Part shown: one piece after another, positions 25,073-33,217 of the stretch
Position numbering within the stretch: the stretch's first letter is position 1
Layout: each line of letters begins with the position of its first letter
NCBI GenBank assembly: GCA_041844915.1
Contig: JBGZBY010000044.1
Coordinates: forward strand, 1-57,178
Length of the DNA stretch: 57,178 nt
Reading direction: 5' to 3'
Origin: W11650 sp041844915
GTDB lineage: Bacteria; Bacillota; Clostridia; Lachnospirales; Vallitaleaceae
The notes under the pieces: generated by a model
Told to the model about the DNA's origin: nothing
The model's input: only the letters and a program-made list of their open reading frames with translations
The model's database searches: none
Translations under genes and position numbers: made by a program

Positions 25073-26953
25073 ATGACGGCAAGCAGAGAGAAAGGAGCGG
25101 CGCGCTTTAAAAAAGCGATTTTAGCAGGAAAGCAAAAGGAAAGAGCAGCGGAGCTTTTGTTTTTTCTTTTGCTGTGCCTGCACGGCGGCTATTTTTATTT
25201 TGAAAGCCTTCTTTTTTTGCTGATCGGACTGGCTCTTTTTCTTTATAAAAGCCAGAGAAATAGCGCCGCGCTGCGGGATGAAGGGTCTTTGCAGGGGCAG
25301 GATATTTTCCTGCCCTTTTTGTATTTACTGTGCTATATGCTGCCGATATTTTGGGGAGATAAGATGCATTGGTACGGTGGATTAAAAATGTTGGCACCTT
25401 TTTTGCTGGGATTGGCGCTGCTTCGTTTTTTTCGGCCTCGCCTTTTGCTGGAGCTGGCAGTAACGGCTTATATTTGGACCTTAGTGCTGGCACTGGGAAT
25501 TTATGGCATCCAGATATTTTGGCATTATGGACTAGGGTATCCGGCGGAGGAAAGTCTCCTTTTTTTGCCGGTGGTAGCGATAAAGGGAAGGTTTACCGGA
25601 TTTTTGCAATACGCCAATGCGGGCGGACTTTTATCTCTGCTGGCGGGGATTTATGCACTTTCCTTTGGGAAAGGCGCAGCCGCCATAATTGTCAGCGGCT
25701 TGAGCTTAGGCCTGTCGGGTAGCCGGACGGCGTGGTTGCTGGCGGTTTTGTTTTTGGGATACTATGTCTGGCGAGAACGACAGCTTTCAAAAGGCGCTTA
25801 TTTTTTGGCGGCTATGCTGACAGGCGTACAGCTAATGGCACTTAGTGTCGGCGATACAAGATTGAGCGAGGGTCTGAATGCGTCTGAGCTTCAGACCAGG
25901 CTCTTGTATTACAAGGATGGACTAACCATGCTGTTGAAAAATCCATGGGGCTATGGACATTATGGCTATTATATGATTCAACGGCAGTTTCAGACGGGAT
26001 CGACTTATTTTGTAAAATACATTCACAGCTTTCCCTTGCAGATTGCCTTGGATGGGGGAATCGTCAGTCTTGCACTGTTTTTGGGGCTTTTGGGCAAAGC
26101 CTTGGCTTTGCTGCTCCGGCAGGCAAATCAGCTTAGAGAAGAAGGAAGAAAGCTTGCCGTTTTGCTGCTGGCGCTGCTGGCACATGCGGCTTTGGACTTT
26201 GATTTTGAGTTCAGCTATGTCCTTTTGTTGGTTTGGCTGATATATTTTTATGCGCTCGAAAAAAAAGCGCCAGATGCTTCGGATGGAGATAAGCCGGCAG
26301 TGTTTGCATTTTTGGGGGTAAATGTATGGAAGCCAGAGTTTGCTGCCGGCGGTGGGGATTTCTTGAAGGAAGGCAGGGCGAGGAAAAAAAGGGGGATTAT
26401 CTTTTACGGAAAAAGAGTGGGCGCAGGGATTTTGCTTTTGCTCGGACTTTTTTTAGGCTTTCTGTCGCTTCAGACCTATCATGGCCGGTATGTCTTGGCA
26501 GCGGAACTTGGCTTTACGGACGCGGCGCTTGCAGCGCTTGCAGCGGAGGATGAGGATCGGGAATTCCAAAAGGGAATTGCTCAAAAAATGGAAAATCTGC
26601 CTGTAAAAAATACGGAAACATTTGCTTTTTTGCGAGATTATTATTATAATAGGGGAGAATTAAAGACGGCGATAAATTACGGCAGGCAGGCGGTGGAGCT
26701 GGCTCCGCTTTGGATGGGGCATCGGCAGGAGCTGATGCGAATAGAATATGCTTATGCCCTGACGACTCCGGAGGATATGGCGGAGGTGGCGGCGGATATT
26801 CTGGAGCTTCCCCAAAGACTGGCAAAGCTGAAGGAGGAAAGGGAAACCGCGCTCAATGTCAGACATCGACCACAATGGAAAATGACGGGGGAAATGAAAA
26901 TCTGGTATGAGCATTTTCAAGAACTGTACGAAATGCAAAAGGAGAGATTATGA
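25073..26953 (+). CDS. O-antigen-ligase-like polytopic membrane protein with TPR-like tail
   Basis: This 626-residue protein has about 10-11 hydrophobic segments in its first 390 residues and another near 450. A Wzy/WaaL-type core is suggested by G-R-F-T-G-F-L-Q-Y-A-N-A (about 175-186), then G-S-R-T-A-W (about 218) and N-P-W-G-Y-G-H-Y (about 290), with a large periplasm-side loop and an aromatic H-S-F-P-L-Q motif. The last 150 residues are helical and TPR-like (Y-Y-N-R-G-E-L-K-T-A-I-N-Y-G-R-Q-A). It would polymerise or transfer glycans at the outer membrane face. ATG 25073 is preferred over an upstream GTG because GGAGGAGG lies just before it. It follows the nucleoside permease by 45 nt and overlaps the PEGA gene by 4 bp. 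Confidence 0.75.
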   Translation: MTASREKGAARFKKAILAGKQKERAAELLFFLLLCLHGGYFYFESLLFLLIGLALFLYKSQRNSAALRDEGSLQGQDIFLPFLYLLCYMLPIFWGDKMHWYGGLKMLAPFLLGLALLRFFRPRLLLELAVTAYIWTLVLALGIYGIQIFWHYGLGYPAEESLLFLPVVAIKGRFTGFLQYANAGGLLSLLAGIYALSFGKGAAAIIVSGLSLGLSGSRTAWLLAVLFLGYYVWRERQLSKGAYFLAAMLTGVQLMALSVGDTRLSEGLNASELQTRLLYYKDGLTMLLKNPWGYGHYGYYMIQRQFQTGSTYFVKYIHSFPLQIALDGGIVSLALFLGLLGKALALLLRQANQLREEGRKLAVLLLALLAHAALDFDFEFSYVLLLVWLIYFYALEKKAPDASDGDKPAVFAFLGVNVWKPEFAAGGGDFLKEGRARKKRGIIFYGKRVGAGILLLLGLFLGFLSLQTYHGRYVLAAELGFTDAALAALAAEDEDREFQKGIAQKMENLPVKNTETFAFLRDYYYNRGELKTAINYGRQAVELAPLWMGHRQELMRIEYAYALTTPEDMAEVAADILELPQRLAKLKEERETALNVRHRPQWKMTGEMKIWYEHFQELYEMQKERL

Positions 26954-28341
26954 AAAAAGATTTGCTTACCAAAATGCTGATGATAGGGGGAGCTGGAATC
27001 GGCAGCTTGATTATAACGATTGCGATTATTTGGGGGCTTTCCGGAGAACAGACAAAGACTCTGAAAAAAGTCAATCAGGATCACAGTATTCCGCAGGGGA
27101 TATCGGAAAATGAGTTGGCCTTTCAAATAGACAGCTTAAACGGGGAAAGCTTTTTTGCGCTGGTACGAATGCCAGTTACCGAGGAGGGCGTTTTGCCGGT
27201 TTATGATTTAGAGGCAAAAAAGGAGCTTTTGCTGAAAATTAAGGGAGAAACCAATATCAAAAGCGAGTATGGAGAGCCGATTACGGCGGCGCAGCTTCGG
27301 CCGGGCTATATGATAGAGGGAAAATATGAGCCGGAAAGCTTTACGGCATTTACCCTGCAAATATCCGGCAAGGCATGGGAAAAGAAAAATCCTGCCGGCT
27401 TGATTATCTCCGCCGAGCAAAACAAAGTCAGGCTGGGCACGGACGAATATGTGTTTGATCCGAGCCTGCTGATGGTTTTAAAGGGAGATAAAAGCATTGC
27501 ACTGTCGGAGGTGTCCAATTCGGATGAACTTGTTTTGCGCGGCTATAAAAAAGAGCTTTGGTCAATTGAGGTGACTGCCGGACATGGCTTTTTACTGCTG
27601 AAAAATGCGGACTCCTTTGTTGGAGGAACGATTGAGATTGGCAATCGGGATATTCGCACGGTCGAAAAGGATATGCGGATTGAAATTTCAGCGGGAGTCA
27701 AGCGGATTATTATTTCTCAAGACAATATGAATCCGTATTCCAACGATGTATTTATTGAGGAAGGTAAGGAAGTCGTGATTGACTTGGGTGAATTTAAGCC
27801 TAAAGTAGGTAAGGTGACCTTCCAAACAGTTCAGGATGGAGTAACCCTATATATTGACGAAGAAAAGCAGGCGCTGGCCAATGCCGAGGTTACGCTGGAT
27901 TTCGGTCAGCATAAGCTGAGGGCGGAAAAGGAGGGCTATGTTCCCTGGGAGAGCACATTAACGGTTAATCAGGTGCTGATGCAGGTAAAGATTGATATGA
28001 AGGTAGAGCCGCAGTATCTGGAGGTGCAAACGCCGATTGGGGCGGAGCTTTATATTGACGGCGCCAGAGTTGGCGTGATTCCGGTCAGAACCGCAATCAC
28101 ACCCGGAGAGCATACGCTTAGTATTCGCAAGGAGGGTTATTATTCCAAGAGTCAGGCGATTACCGTGGAAAATAATGGGAAAAATATCAATTATGCTTTT
28201 CCGGATCTGATTAAGGTTGGCAGTACGGAAACCGAGCAGTCGAGTAGTGTGGTCAATCCGACTGCGCCCAATATTACAACTCCGCCGACGAACAGCACCA
28301 ATTCGAATTTAAAACTCAATCCGACAGAGGATAATTATTGA
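26950..28341 (+). CDS. Membrane-anchored PEGA-domain protein
   Basis: This 463-residue protein has one N-terminal membrane helix (about residues 10-30) and is otherwise extracytoplasmic. Two PEGA repeats are visible: V-T-L-Y-I-D-E-E-K (about 297) and A-E-L-Y-I-D-G-A-R-V-G (about 366), each ending in an H-x-L-x-x-x-K-E-G-Y motif. The C-terminus is a low-complexity serine/threonine/asparagine/proline linker. PEGA domains are thought to bind surface glycans or protein partners. The gene overlaps the O-antigen-ligase-like gene by ATGA, so the two products probably work together at the cell surface. No terminator is visible after it. Confidence 0.85.
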   Translation: MKKDLLTKMLMIGGAGIGSLIITIAIIWGLSGEQTKTLKKVNQDHSIPQGISENELAFQIDSLNGESFFALVRMPVTEEGVLPVYDLEAKKELLLKIKGETNIKSEYGEPITAAQLRPGYMIEGKYEPESFTAFTLQISGKAWEKKNPAGLIISAEQNKVRLGTDEYVFDPSLLMVLKGDKSIALSEVSNSDELVLRGYKKELWSIEVTAGHGFLLLKNADSFVGGTIEIGNRDIRTVEKDMRIEISAGVKRIIISQDNMNPYSNDVFIEEGKEVVIDLGEFKPKVGKVTFQTVQDGVTLYIDEEKQALANAEVTLDFGQHKLRAEKEGYVPWESTLTVNQVLMQVKIDMKVEPQYLEVQTPIGAELYIDGARVGVIPVRTAITPGEHTLSIRKEGYYSKSQAITVENNGKNINYAFPDLIKVGSTETEQSSSVVNPTAPNITTPPTNSTNSNLKLNPTEDNY

Positions 28342-28412
28342 CATTTTCTCTGAATAAGTATATTTTTATGCCGAAGCCAATCGAACATTTTTAACAAAAA
28401 TAAAAAAAACAT

Positions 28413-28440
28413 TTGCTTTTTGTGTTTTTTTTGGTATAAT
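28413..28440 (+). promoter_or_regulatory. Promoter of the NCS2 permease with a long leader
   Basis: TTGCTT (28413-28418), a 16-bp spacer and TATAAT (28435-28440) with an extended -10 TG. The leader of about 213 nt (28447-28659) contains a small hairpin CGCTTC-5-GGAGCG but no guanine-riboswitch core. Confidence 0.7.
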
Positions 28441-28659
28441 ACATTAAGTAATTATAAACTGCTTCGTTGGCCGGCTTATTGGGAGTTGAGGGATTTTTTG
28501 CCTTTAAGCTGAAAATGAAGTAAAGGGGCTTAAAGCCTGTTTTTGGGTTCATAGGAGAGGCGCGCTGAGAGGAACGGAGAGACTGTGGCAGCTGGTTTGC
28601 GCTTCTTAGAGGAGCGAAAGAACCCGCATCGGTCATTTAAGGCATAAGGAGGACTAGAA

Positions 28660-29961
28660 ATGACGGCATTTTTTGAGAAGTATTTTAAACTGAAGGAAAA
28701 TTCAACCAGCGTAAGGCAAGAAACAATCGCGGGCTTTACTACCTTTATGACCATGGCGTATATTTTGATTGTAAATCCCTTGATGCTGGCTCAGGATGGT
28801 CAGACCGGCATGGATTTTGGCAAGGTTTTTACGGCGACTGCACTGTCGGCGATGGTCGGAACCTTGGTCATGGCGTTTTTGGCTAAGTTGCCCTTTGCGC
28901 TGGCTCCGGGTATGGGATTAAATGCTTTTTTTGTTTTTTCCGTAGTTTTGGCAAGACAAAAATCCTTTCAATTTGCTTTAACAGCGGTATTTATTGAAGG
29001 CTTGATTTTCCTTTTGCTGTCGGCGTTTAATGTTCGGGAAGCAATTATCAAGTCAATCCCAATGAATATTAAAAAAGCGGTGTCAGTCGGCATCGGATTG
29101 TTTATCGCTTTTATTGGATTGAGCAATGTCGGTATTGTAGTCAATGGAGCGACTCCACTTCAATTGGGGGATTTAACACAGCCAGCAGCTATTTTGGCGT
29201 TGATTGGTCTTTTGATTACGGGAATTTTGCTAAGTCTTAAAGTCAAGGGTGCATTATTCTTTTCCATTATTTTAACAACCATTGTCGGAATTCCTATGGG
29301 GCTAACCAAGCTGCCGGAGCAGGTGATTTCGCTTCCGAATGCTCCGTATTTCTTTGATTTTGATTGGTCAAGTATTTTTACCGGTGAGATGTTTGTGGTC
29401 GTACTGACCTTTCTGTTTGTCGATATTTTTGATACAGTCGGAACTCTAGTTGGGGTGTCAACCAAAGCAAAAATGCTGGATAAGGACGGCAATGTGCCGA
29501 GAGCAAAGCAGGCTCTTTTGGCGGACGCTATTGCCACGGTGACCGGCGCGGCTTTGGGCACCTCTACGGTGACGACCTTTGTGGAATCGGCTGCCGGCGT
29601 AGCGGAGGGCGGCAGAACGGGACTAACCTCGGTGGTTACGGCAGCTCTTTTCGGAATCGCCTTGTTTTTATCGCCGCTTTTCATCATGATTCCATCGGCA
29701 GCAACGGCTCCTGCTTTGATCATGGTAGGCCTGTTTATGATCGAGCCGGTCAGGGAGCTGGATTTGACTGACTTTACCGAAGCGATTCCGGCGTTTTTGG
29801 CAATGATCATGATGCCGCTTAGCTACTCCATCTCGGAGGGCATCATTTTCGGTATGGTTTCGTATGTCCTTTTAAAAGTGATGACCGGACGTTGGAAGGA
29901 AATTCCTCTGGTGACTTTGATTTTGGGCATTGCCTTTATTGTGTATAAGCTCTTTGTATAA
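28660..29961 (+). CDS. NCS2 family purine permease (guanine/hypoxanthine type)
   Basis: This 433-residue polytopic symporter (12-14 hydrophobic segments) belongs to the AzgA/PbuG branch of nucleobase transporters. Family motifs include T-F-M-T-M-A-Y-I-L-I-V-N-P (about 28), A-P-G-M-G-L-N-A-F-F (about 82) and F-V-D-I-F-D-T-V-G-T-L-V-G (about 251) in the conserved substrate-binding region, then T-S-T-V-T-T-F-V-E-S-A-A-G. It likely imports guanine, hypoxanthine or adenine with protons, in line with the purine salvage block upstream. AAGGAGG precedes the ATG. Confidence 0.92.
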   Translation: MTAFFEKYFKLKENSTSVRQETIAGFTTFMTMAYILIVNPLMLAQDGQTGMDFGKVFTATALSAMVGTLVMAFLAKLPFALAPGMGLNAFFVFSVVLARQKSFQFALTAVFIEGLIFLLLSAFNVREAIIKSIPMNIKKAVSVGIGLFIAFIGLSNVGIVVNGATPLQLGDLTQPAAILALIGLLITGILLSLKVKGALFFSIILTTIVGIPMGLTKLPEQVISLPNAPYFFDFDWSSIFTGEMFVVVLTFLFVDIFDTVGTLVGVSTKAKMLDKDGNVPRAKQALLADAIATVTGAALGTSTVTTFVESAAGVAEGGRTGLTSVVTAALFGIALFLSPLFIMIPSAATAPALIMVGLFMIEPVRELDLTDFTEAIPAFLAMIMMPLSYSISEGIIFGMVSYVLLKVMTGRWKEIPLVTLILGIAFIVYKLFV

Positions 29962-29989
29962 GAAAGATCGACGGGGCTCTGTGCTCGCG

Positions 29990-30029
29990 CAGCAGGAGGA
30001 TCAGCGAATTGCCGCTGATCCTCCTGCTG
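29990..30029. terminator. Long perfect hairpin after the NCS2 permease
   Basis: CAGCAGGAGGATCAGCG and its exact complement form a 17-bp stem with a 6-nt loop, 28 nt after the stop codon. The trailing TCATTTT is a weak U-tract. Bases 30030-30340 hold nothing I recognise. Confidence 0.7.
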
Positions 30030-30340
30030 TCATTTTGCGCTGCTTTGCTATTTTTTGGAGGAGCTTTTGAGATTTTTCCTGCTAATTCCCAACAGGAAAA
30101 TTGCTCTGCGGCGATAGAATTACGACTTATAGGTGTGCGCACTTTAGACAATTCTTATTTTAGAGGACTGAAAGATTATTCCGTAGAGCGGCATGGAACG
30201 ATAGGAAAAATATAGAGAAAAAATCAGAAAAATGCTTTGGTTAAAATTTTTTAGTAAAAATTTAGGGATTTCCCCTAAGAGAAGAATGAGTTTTATAGAA
30301 AATGAATAAAAAAATATTTTTATATTGGATAAATTGAGCA

Positions 30341-30369
30341 TTTACAACAAAAGAGATAAGTAGTAAGAT
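30341..30369 (+). promoter_or_regulatory. Promoter of the rbs operon
   Basis: TTTACA (30341-30346) and TAAGAT (30364-30369) have a 17-bp spacer. The predicted start falls within the operator that follows. Confidence 0.6.
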
Positions 30370-30374
30370 AAATA

Positions 30375-30388
30375 TGTAAACGCTTACA
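30375..30388. promoter_or_regulatory. cre/LacI-type operator before rbsR
   Basis: TGTAAACGCTTACA is a near-perfect palindrome and matches the Bacillus cre consensus TGWAANCGNTNWCA at every defined position. It overlaps the predicted transcription start, so binding of CcpA or RbsR would block initiation. CcpA and RbsR sites have the same architecture, so the true binder cannot be told from sequence. Confidence 0.8.
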
Positions 30389-30521
30389 TTTATTTATAGT
30401 TGTAAAAGCTACTTGGAAGAAATGTGGAAACGCGGGAAACACGAAAGAGCACAACAGGAGAAGCGGAGAGATTTACCGGAGAAAAACCGGAAATGGCAAA
30501 AAGAAAAATTGCGGAGAAAAT

Positions 30522-31556
30522 ATGAATATACAGGATATTGCCCAAAAAGCGGGGACTTCTATTGCGACAGTTTCCAGAGCGCTGAATAATTCCGGCTATG
30601 TAAAGGCAGAAACCAAGCAGAGAATTTTAAAAATTGTGGAGGAAAATAATTTTGTGCCGAGTGCGATTGCCAGGAGCTTGAGCCGCAGTGAAACAGGAAA
30701 CATCGGCGTGATTGTTCCGGACATTGAAAATCCTTTTTTTTCTAAGCTTATTGTAGCATTGGAGGAAAGAATTCAAGGAACCGGCTACAATTTAATTTTT
30801 TTGACCAGTGATGAACAGCGGGAAAAGGAACAACGTTTGATTAATATGATCGAGCAGCAAAGAGTCAGCGGTTTGATCATGGCGCCGGTTGCGGAGGATA
30901 ATAAAATTAGCCGCCGTCTGCTGCTGCAATTGGAGGAAAAAAATATTCCGGTTGCATTGGTGGATCGTGATCTTCTGGACAGCAATTTGGATGGTGTTTT
31001 TATGGATAATTTAGCCGGCGCTTATGCGGGAGTAGAAGCTCTCATCAAAGCGGGACATCAGAGAATCGGCATCATTACCGGTCCGATCACATCAAAACCG
31101 GGGAAGGAGCGGCTGGACGGCTATTTAAAGGCTTTGCAGGAGTATGGTTTAAAGCTTGGAAGGGATTATATCATAAAAGGAGATTTTAAAATTCAAAGCG
31201 GCTATGAGGGGATCAAAAAATTATTGGCGCTGCCGACTCCGCCGACCGCTGTTTTTACCTCTAATAATTTGATGACTTTGGGCTGCTTAAATTACTTAAA
31301 TGAAGCAAAATACCAAATCGGCCGGCAGATATCGCTGGTTGGTTTTGATGAAATTGAAGTGCTGAAGCTGATAGGCTATCCGCTGTCGATTATTGACCGA
31401 GATGTTAGCCTACAGGGAAACTTAGTTATGGATATTCTTTTGGAGAAAATTCGCCTGCTGGGAAAGGATAAAAAATCCTTGGCCAGAAGAGAGGTGAAAA
31501 GACTGACAATACCCTATCAGTTGATTTTGAGAGGATCAGAAAAATTGGAGAGTTAA
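30522..31556 (+). CDS. rbsR: Ribose operon repressor, LacI family
   Basis: This 344-residue repressor has an N-terminal helix-turn-helix (I-Q-D-I-A-Q-K-A-G-T-S-I-A-T-V-S-R-A-L-N) and hinge, then a periplasmic-binding-protein-like sensor (I-G-V-I-V-P-D-I-E-N-P-F-F, about 64). S-R-S-L-S-R is the hinge region typical of the family. It is first in the rbs cluster and is flanked by operator-like sites at 30375 and 31594, so it probably represses itself and the genes downstream until ribose, or a phosphorylated form, binds. GGAG lies 5 nt before the ATG. Confidence 0.9.
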   Translation: MNIQDIAQKAGTSIATVSRALNNSGYVKAETKQRILKIVEENNFVPSAIARSLSRSETGNIGVIVPDIENPFFSKLIVALEERIQGTGYNLIFLTSDEQREKEQRLINMIEQQRVSGLIMAPVAEDNKISRRLLLQLEEKNIPVALVDRDLLDSNLDGVFMDNLAGAYAGVEALIKAGHQRIGIITGPITSKPGKERLDGYLKALQEYGLKLGRDYIIKGDFKIQSGYEGIKKLLALPTPPTAVFTSNNLMTLGCLNYLNEAKYQIGRQISLVGFDEIEVLKLIGYPLSIIDRDVSLQGNLVMDILLEKIRLLGKDKKSLARREVKRLTIPYQLILRGSEKLES

Positions 31557-31593
31557 GTTTGACGGTTAAAACAGGATATTTTTTGAGAAAATA

Positions 31594-31607
31594 TGGAAGC
31601 GCTTACA
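31594..31607. promoter_or_regulatory. Second cre/LacI-type operator before rbsK
   Basis: TGGAAGCGCTTACA matches the cre consensus except at one position. It lies in the 135-bp gap between rbsR and rbsK, suggesting separate control of the metabolic genes. Confidence 0.7.
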
Positions 31608-31691
31608 CATTAAAAAGGCTTTATTATCCGTAGGAAGCAAGGATTTTTTAGAGATAATATCTATAAAGAAAGCTGGAAAAGGAGGAAAAGT

Positions 31692-32624
31692 ATGGATTCC
31701 AGAATATTGGTATTTGGCAGTTATGTGGCTGATTTAATGGCAAGAGGCGATCATCTGCCTGTGGCGGGAGAAACAATCAAAGGCAGCATGTTCCGAATGG
31801 GAGCAGGCGGAAAGGGCTTTAATCAAGGGGTGTCCGCTTTCAAAGCCGGAGGCAGGGTGCAGCTGGTTACCAAAATCAAAAGAGACGCCTTTGGAGAATT
31901 GGCACTAAAGACAATGACGGATTTAAACATGGATACGTCAAGAGTTTTGATTTCAGAGGAGGAGCCTAGCGGGGCGGCGCTCATTTTGGTGGATGAAAAT
32001 ACCAGTCAAAATTCGATCATGGTTGTGCCTGGAGCATGCGACTGTATTACAGAGAAGGAAGTGGAATCCTTAAAGGATCTGGTAAGGGTCAGCGATTATT
32101 TACTGCTTCAGCTGGAAACCAATTTATCCTCTATCGAAAAAATAACAGAGCTGGCTGCTTCTGAAAATACGACGATTATTTTAAATCCTGCGCCAGTACA
32201 GGAAATCAAGGAAACTCTGTATCAGAGAATTGATTATTTGACACCGAATGAAGTGGAGGCTGAAATCTTAAGCGGCATTTCGGTTAGAGATGAAGCGGGA
32301 GCGAAGGCGGCGGCGGAATGGTTTATGGAAAAAGGCGTTAAAAATGTGGTTATCACGCTGGGAGAAAGAGGCGCTTACTGCAAGAGCGGAGAAGAAGAAA
32401 AAATGATACCGGCATATTCGGTTCAGGCCATAGATACCACCGGAGCCGGAGATGCCTTTAACGGGGCTTTTGTTGTGGCTTTGGCGGAGGGAAAGAAGCT
32501 TTGCTCCGCCGTGCAGTTTGCCTGTGCGGCTGCGGCTTTGTCTGTGCAGAAGCTGGGAACGGCGGTTTCCATGCCGCTGCGGGAAGAGATTGATGAGTTT
32601 TTAAAAAATGGCAGTCAAAAGTAG
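31692..32624 (+). CDS. rbsK: Ribokinase
   Basis: This 310-residue PfkB-family kinase phosphorylates D-ribose to ribose-5-phosphate with ATP. The substrate-side motif is G-A-G-G-K-G-F-N-Q (about residues 37-45). D-T-T-G-A-G-D-A-F-N-G (about 250) is the anion hole and catalytic Asp motif. Length matches characterised ribokinases. It sits between the repressor and the pyranase. GGAGG lies shortly before the ATG. Confidence 0.94.
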   Translation: MDSRILVFGSYVADLMARGDHLPVAGETIKGSMFRMGAGGKGFNQGVSAFKAGGRVQLVTKIKRDAFGELALKTMTDLNMDTSRVLISEEEPSGAALILVDENTSQNSIMVVPGACDCITEKEVESLKDLVRVSDYLLLQLETNLSSIEKITELAASENTTIILNPAPVQEIKETLYQRIDYLTPNEVEAEILSGISVRDEAGAKAAAEWFMEKGVKNVVITLGERGAYCKSGEEEKMIPAYSVQAIDTTGAGDAFNGAFVVALAEGKKLCSAVQFACAAAALSVQKLGTAVSMPLREEIDEFLKNGSQK

Positions 32625-32723
32625 ATGTCATGTCGTGCGGGAAATTTTGTCCTAGATGGAAATAGCGCGACGGCGGGCTTTAGGCAATGGTTTTAAAAAT
32701 GAAATTCTTGAAAGGAGTAGGAA

Positions 32724-33131
32724 ATGCTGAAAACAGAGATTATTCATCCTCAGTTAAACAGAGTCTTGGCCGAGCTAAGGCATAATGATTTGCTGGTAAT
32801 CGGCGATGCGGGGTTGCCGATTCCGAGGGGAGTAGAGAGAATTGACCTTGGCTGGAAAAAAGACTCGCCGAGATATTTGGAGGTATTGGAGGCGATCGTA
32901 AAATGTATGGTTATTGAAGGAGCAACCTTTGCGAAGGAGGCGGAAAAAAACGGAGAAGCGAGCCTGCAAATTCATCAAAGGGCATTGGCGCTGCTGCCCG
33001 AGCAGATAGAAGTCGAATACATTGATCATAGTGAGTTAAAGCTCAGGTCAGCACAGGCCAAGGCAATTATCTTAACAGGAGAATACACCGGATATACCAA
33101 TGTGATTCTGCGCTGCGGCTGCGCATATTGA
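32724..33131 (+). CDS. rbsD: D-ribose pyranase
   Basis: This 135-residue enzyme converts beta-D-ribopyranose to the furanose form used by ribokinase. The H-N-D-L-L-V-I-G-D-A-G-L-P-I-P block (about residues 20-34) carries the catalytic His and Asp, and the late G-E-Y-T-G-Y-T-N-V-I-L-R motif (about 114) is diagnostic of RbsD. Length is standard. AAAGGAG precedes the ATG. Confidence 0.95.
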   Translation: MLKTEIIHPQLNRVLAELRHNDLLVIGDAGLPIPRGVERIDLGWKKDSPRYLEVLEAIVKCMVIEGATFAKEAEKNGEASLQIHQRALALLPEQIEVEYIDHSELKLRSAQAKAIILTGEYTGYTNVILRCGCAY

Positions 33132-33217
33132 GCTTGACAGGCGAAGGGGCTATGACGGAAGCTTTATAGGCGGCAAGCGTTTCTGAAGAAAAGAGAGAAG
33201 CGCACGAGGTGATTAAA

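Noticed and set aside
28560..28640. TPP-riboswitch-like CTGAGA in the NCS2 leader
   Set aside because: The rest of the aptamer core does not follow, and the gene is a purine permease.
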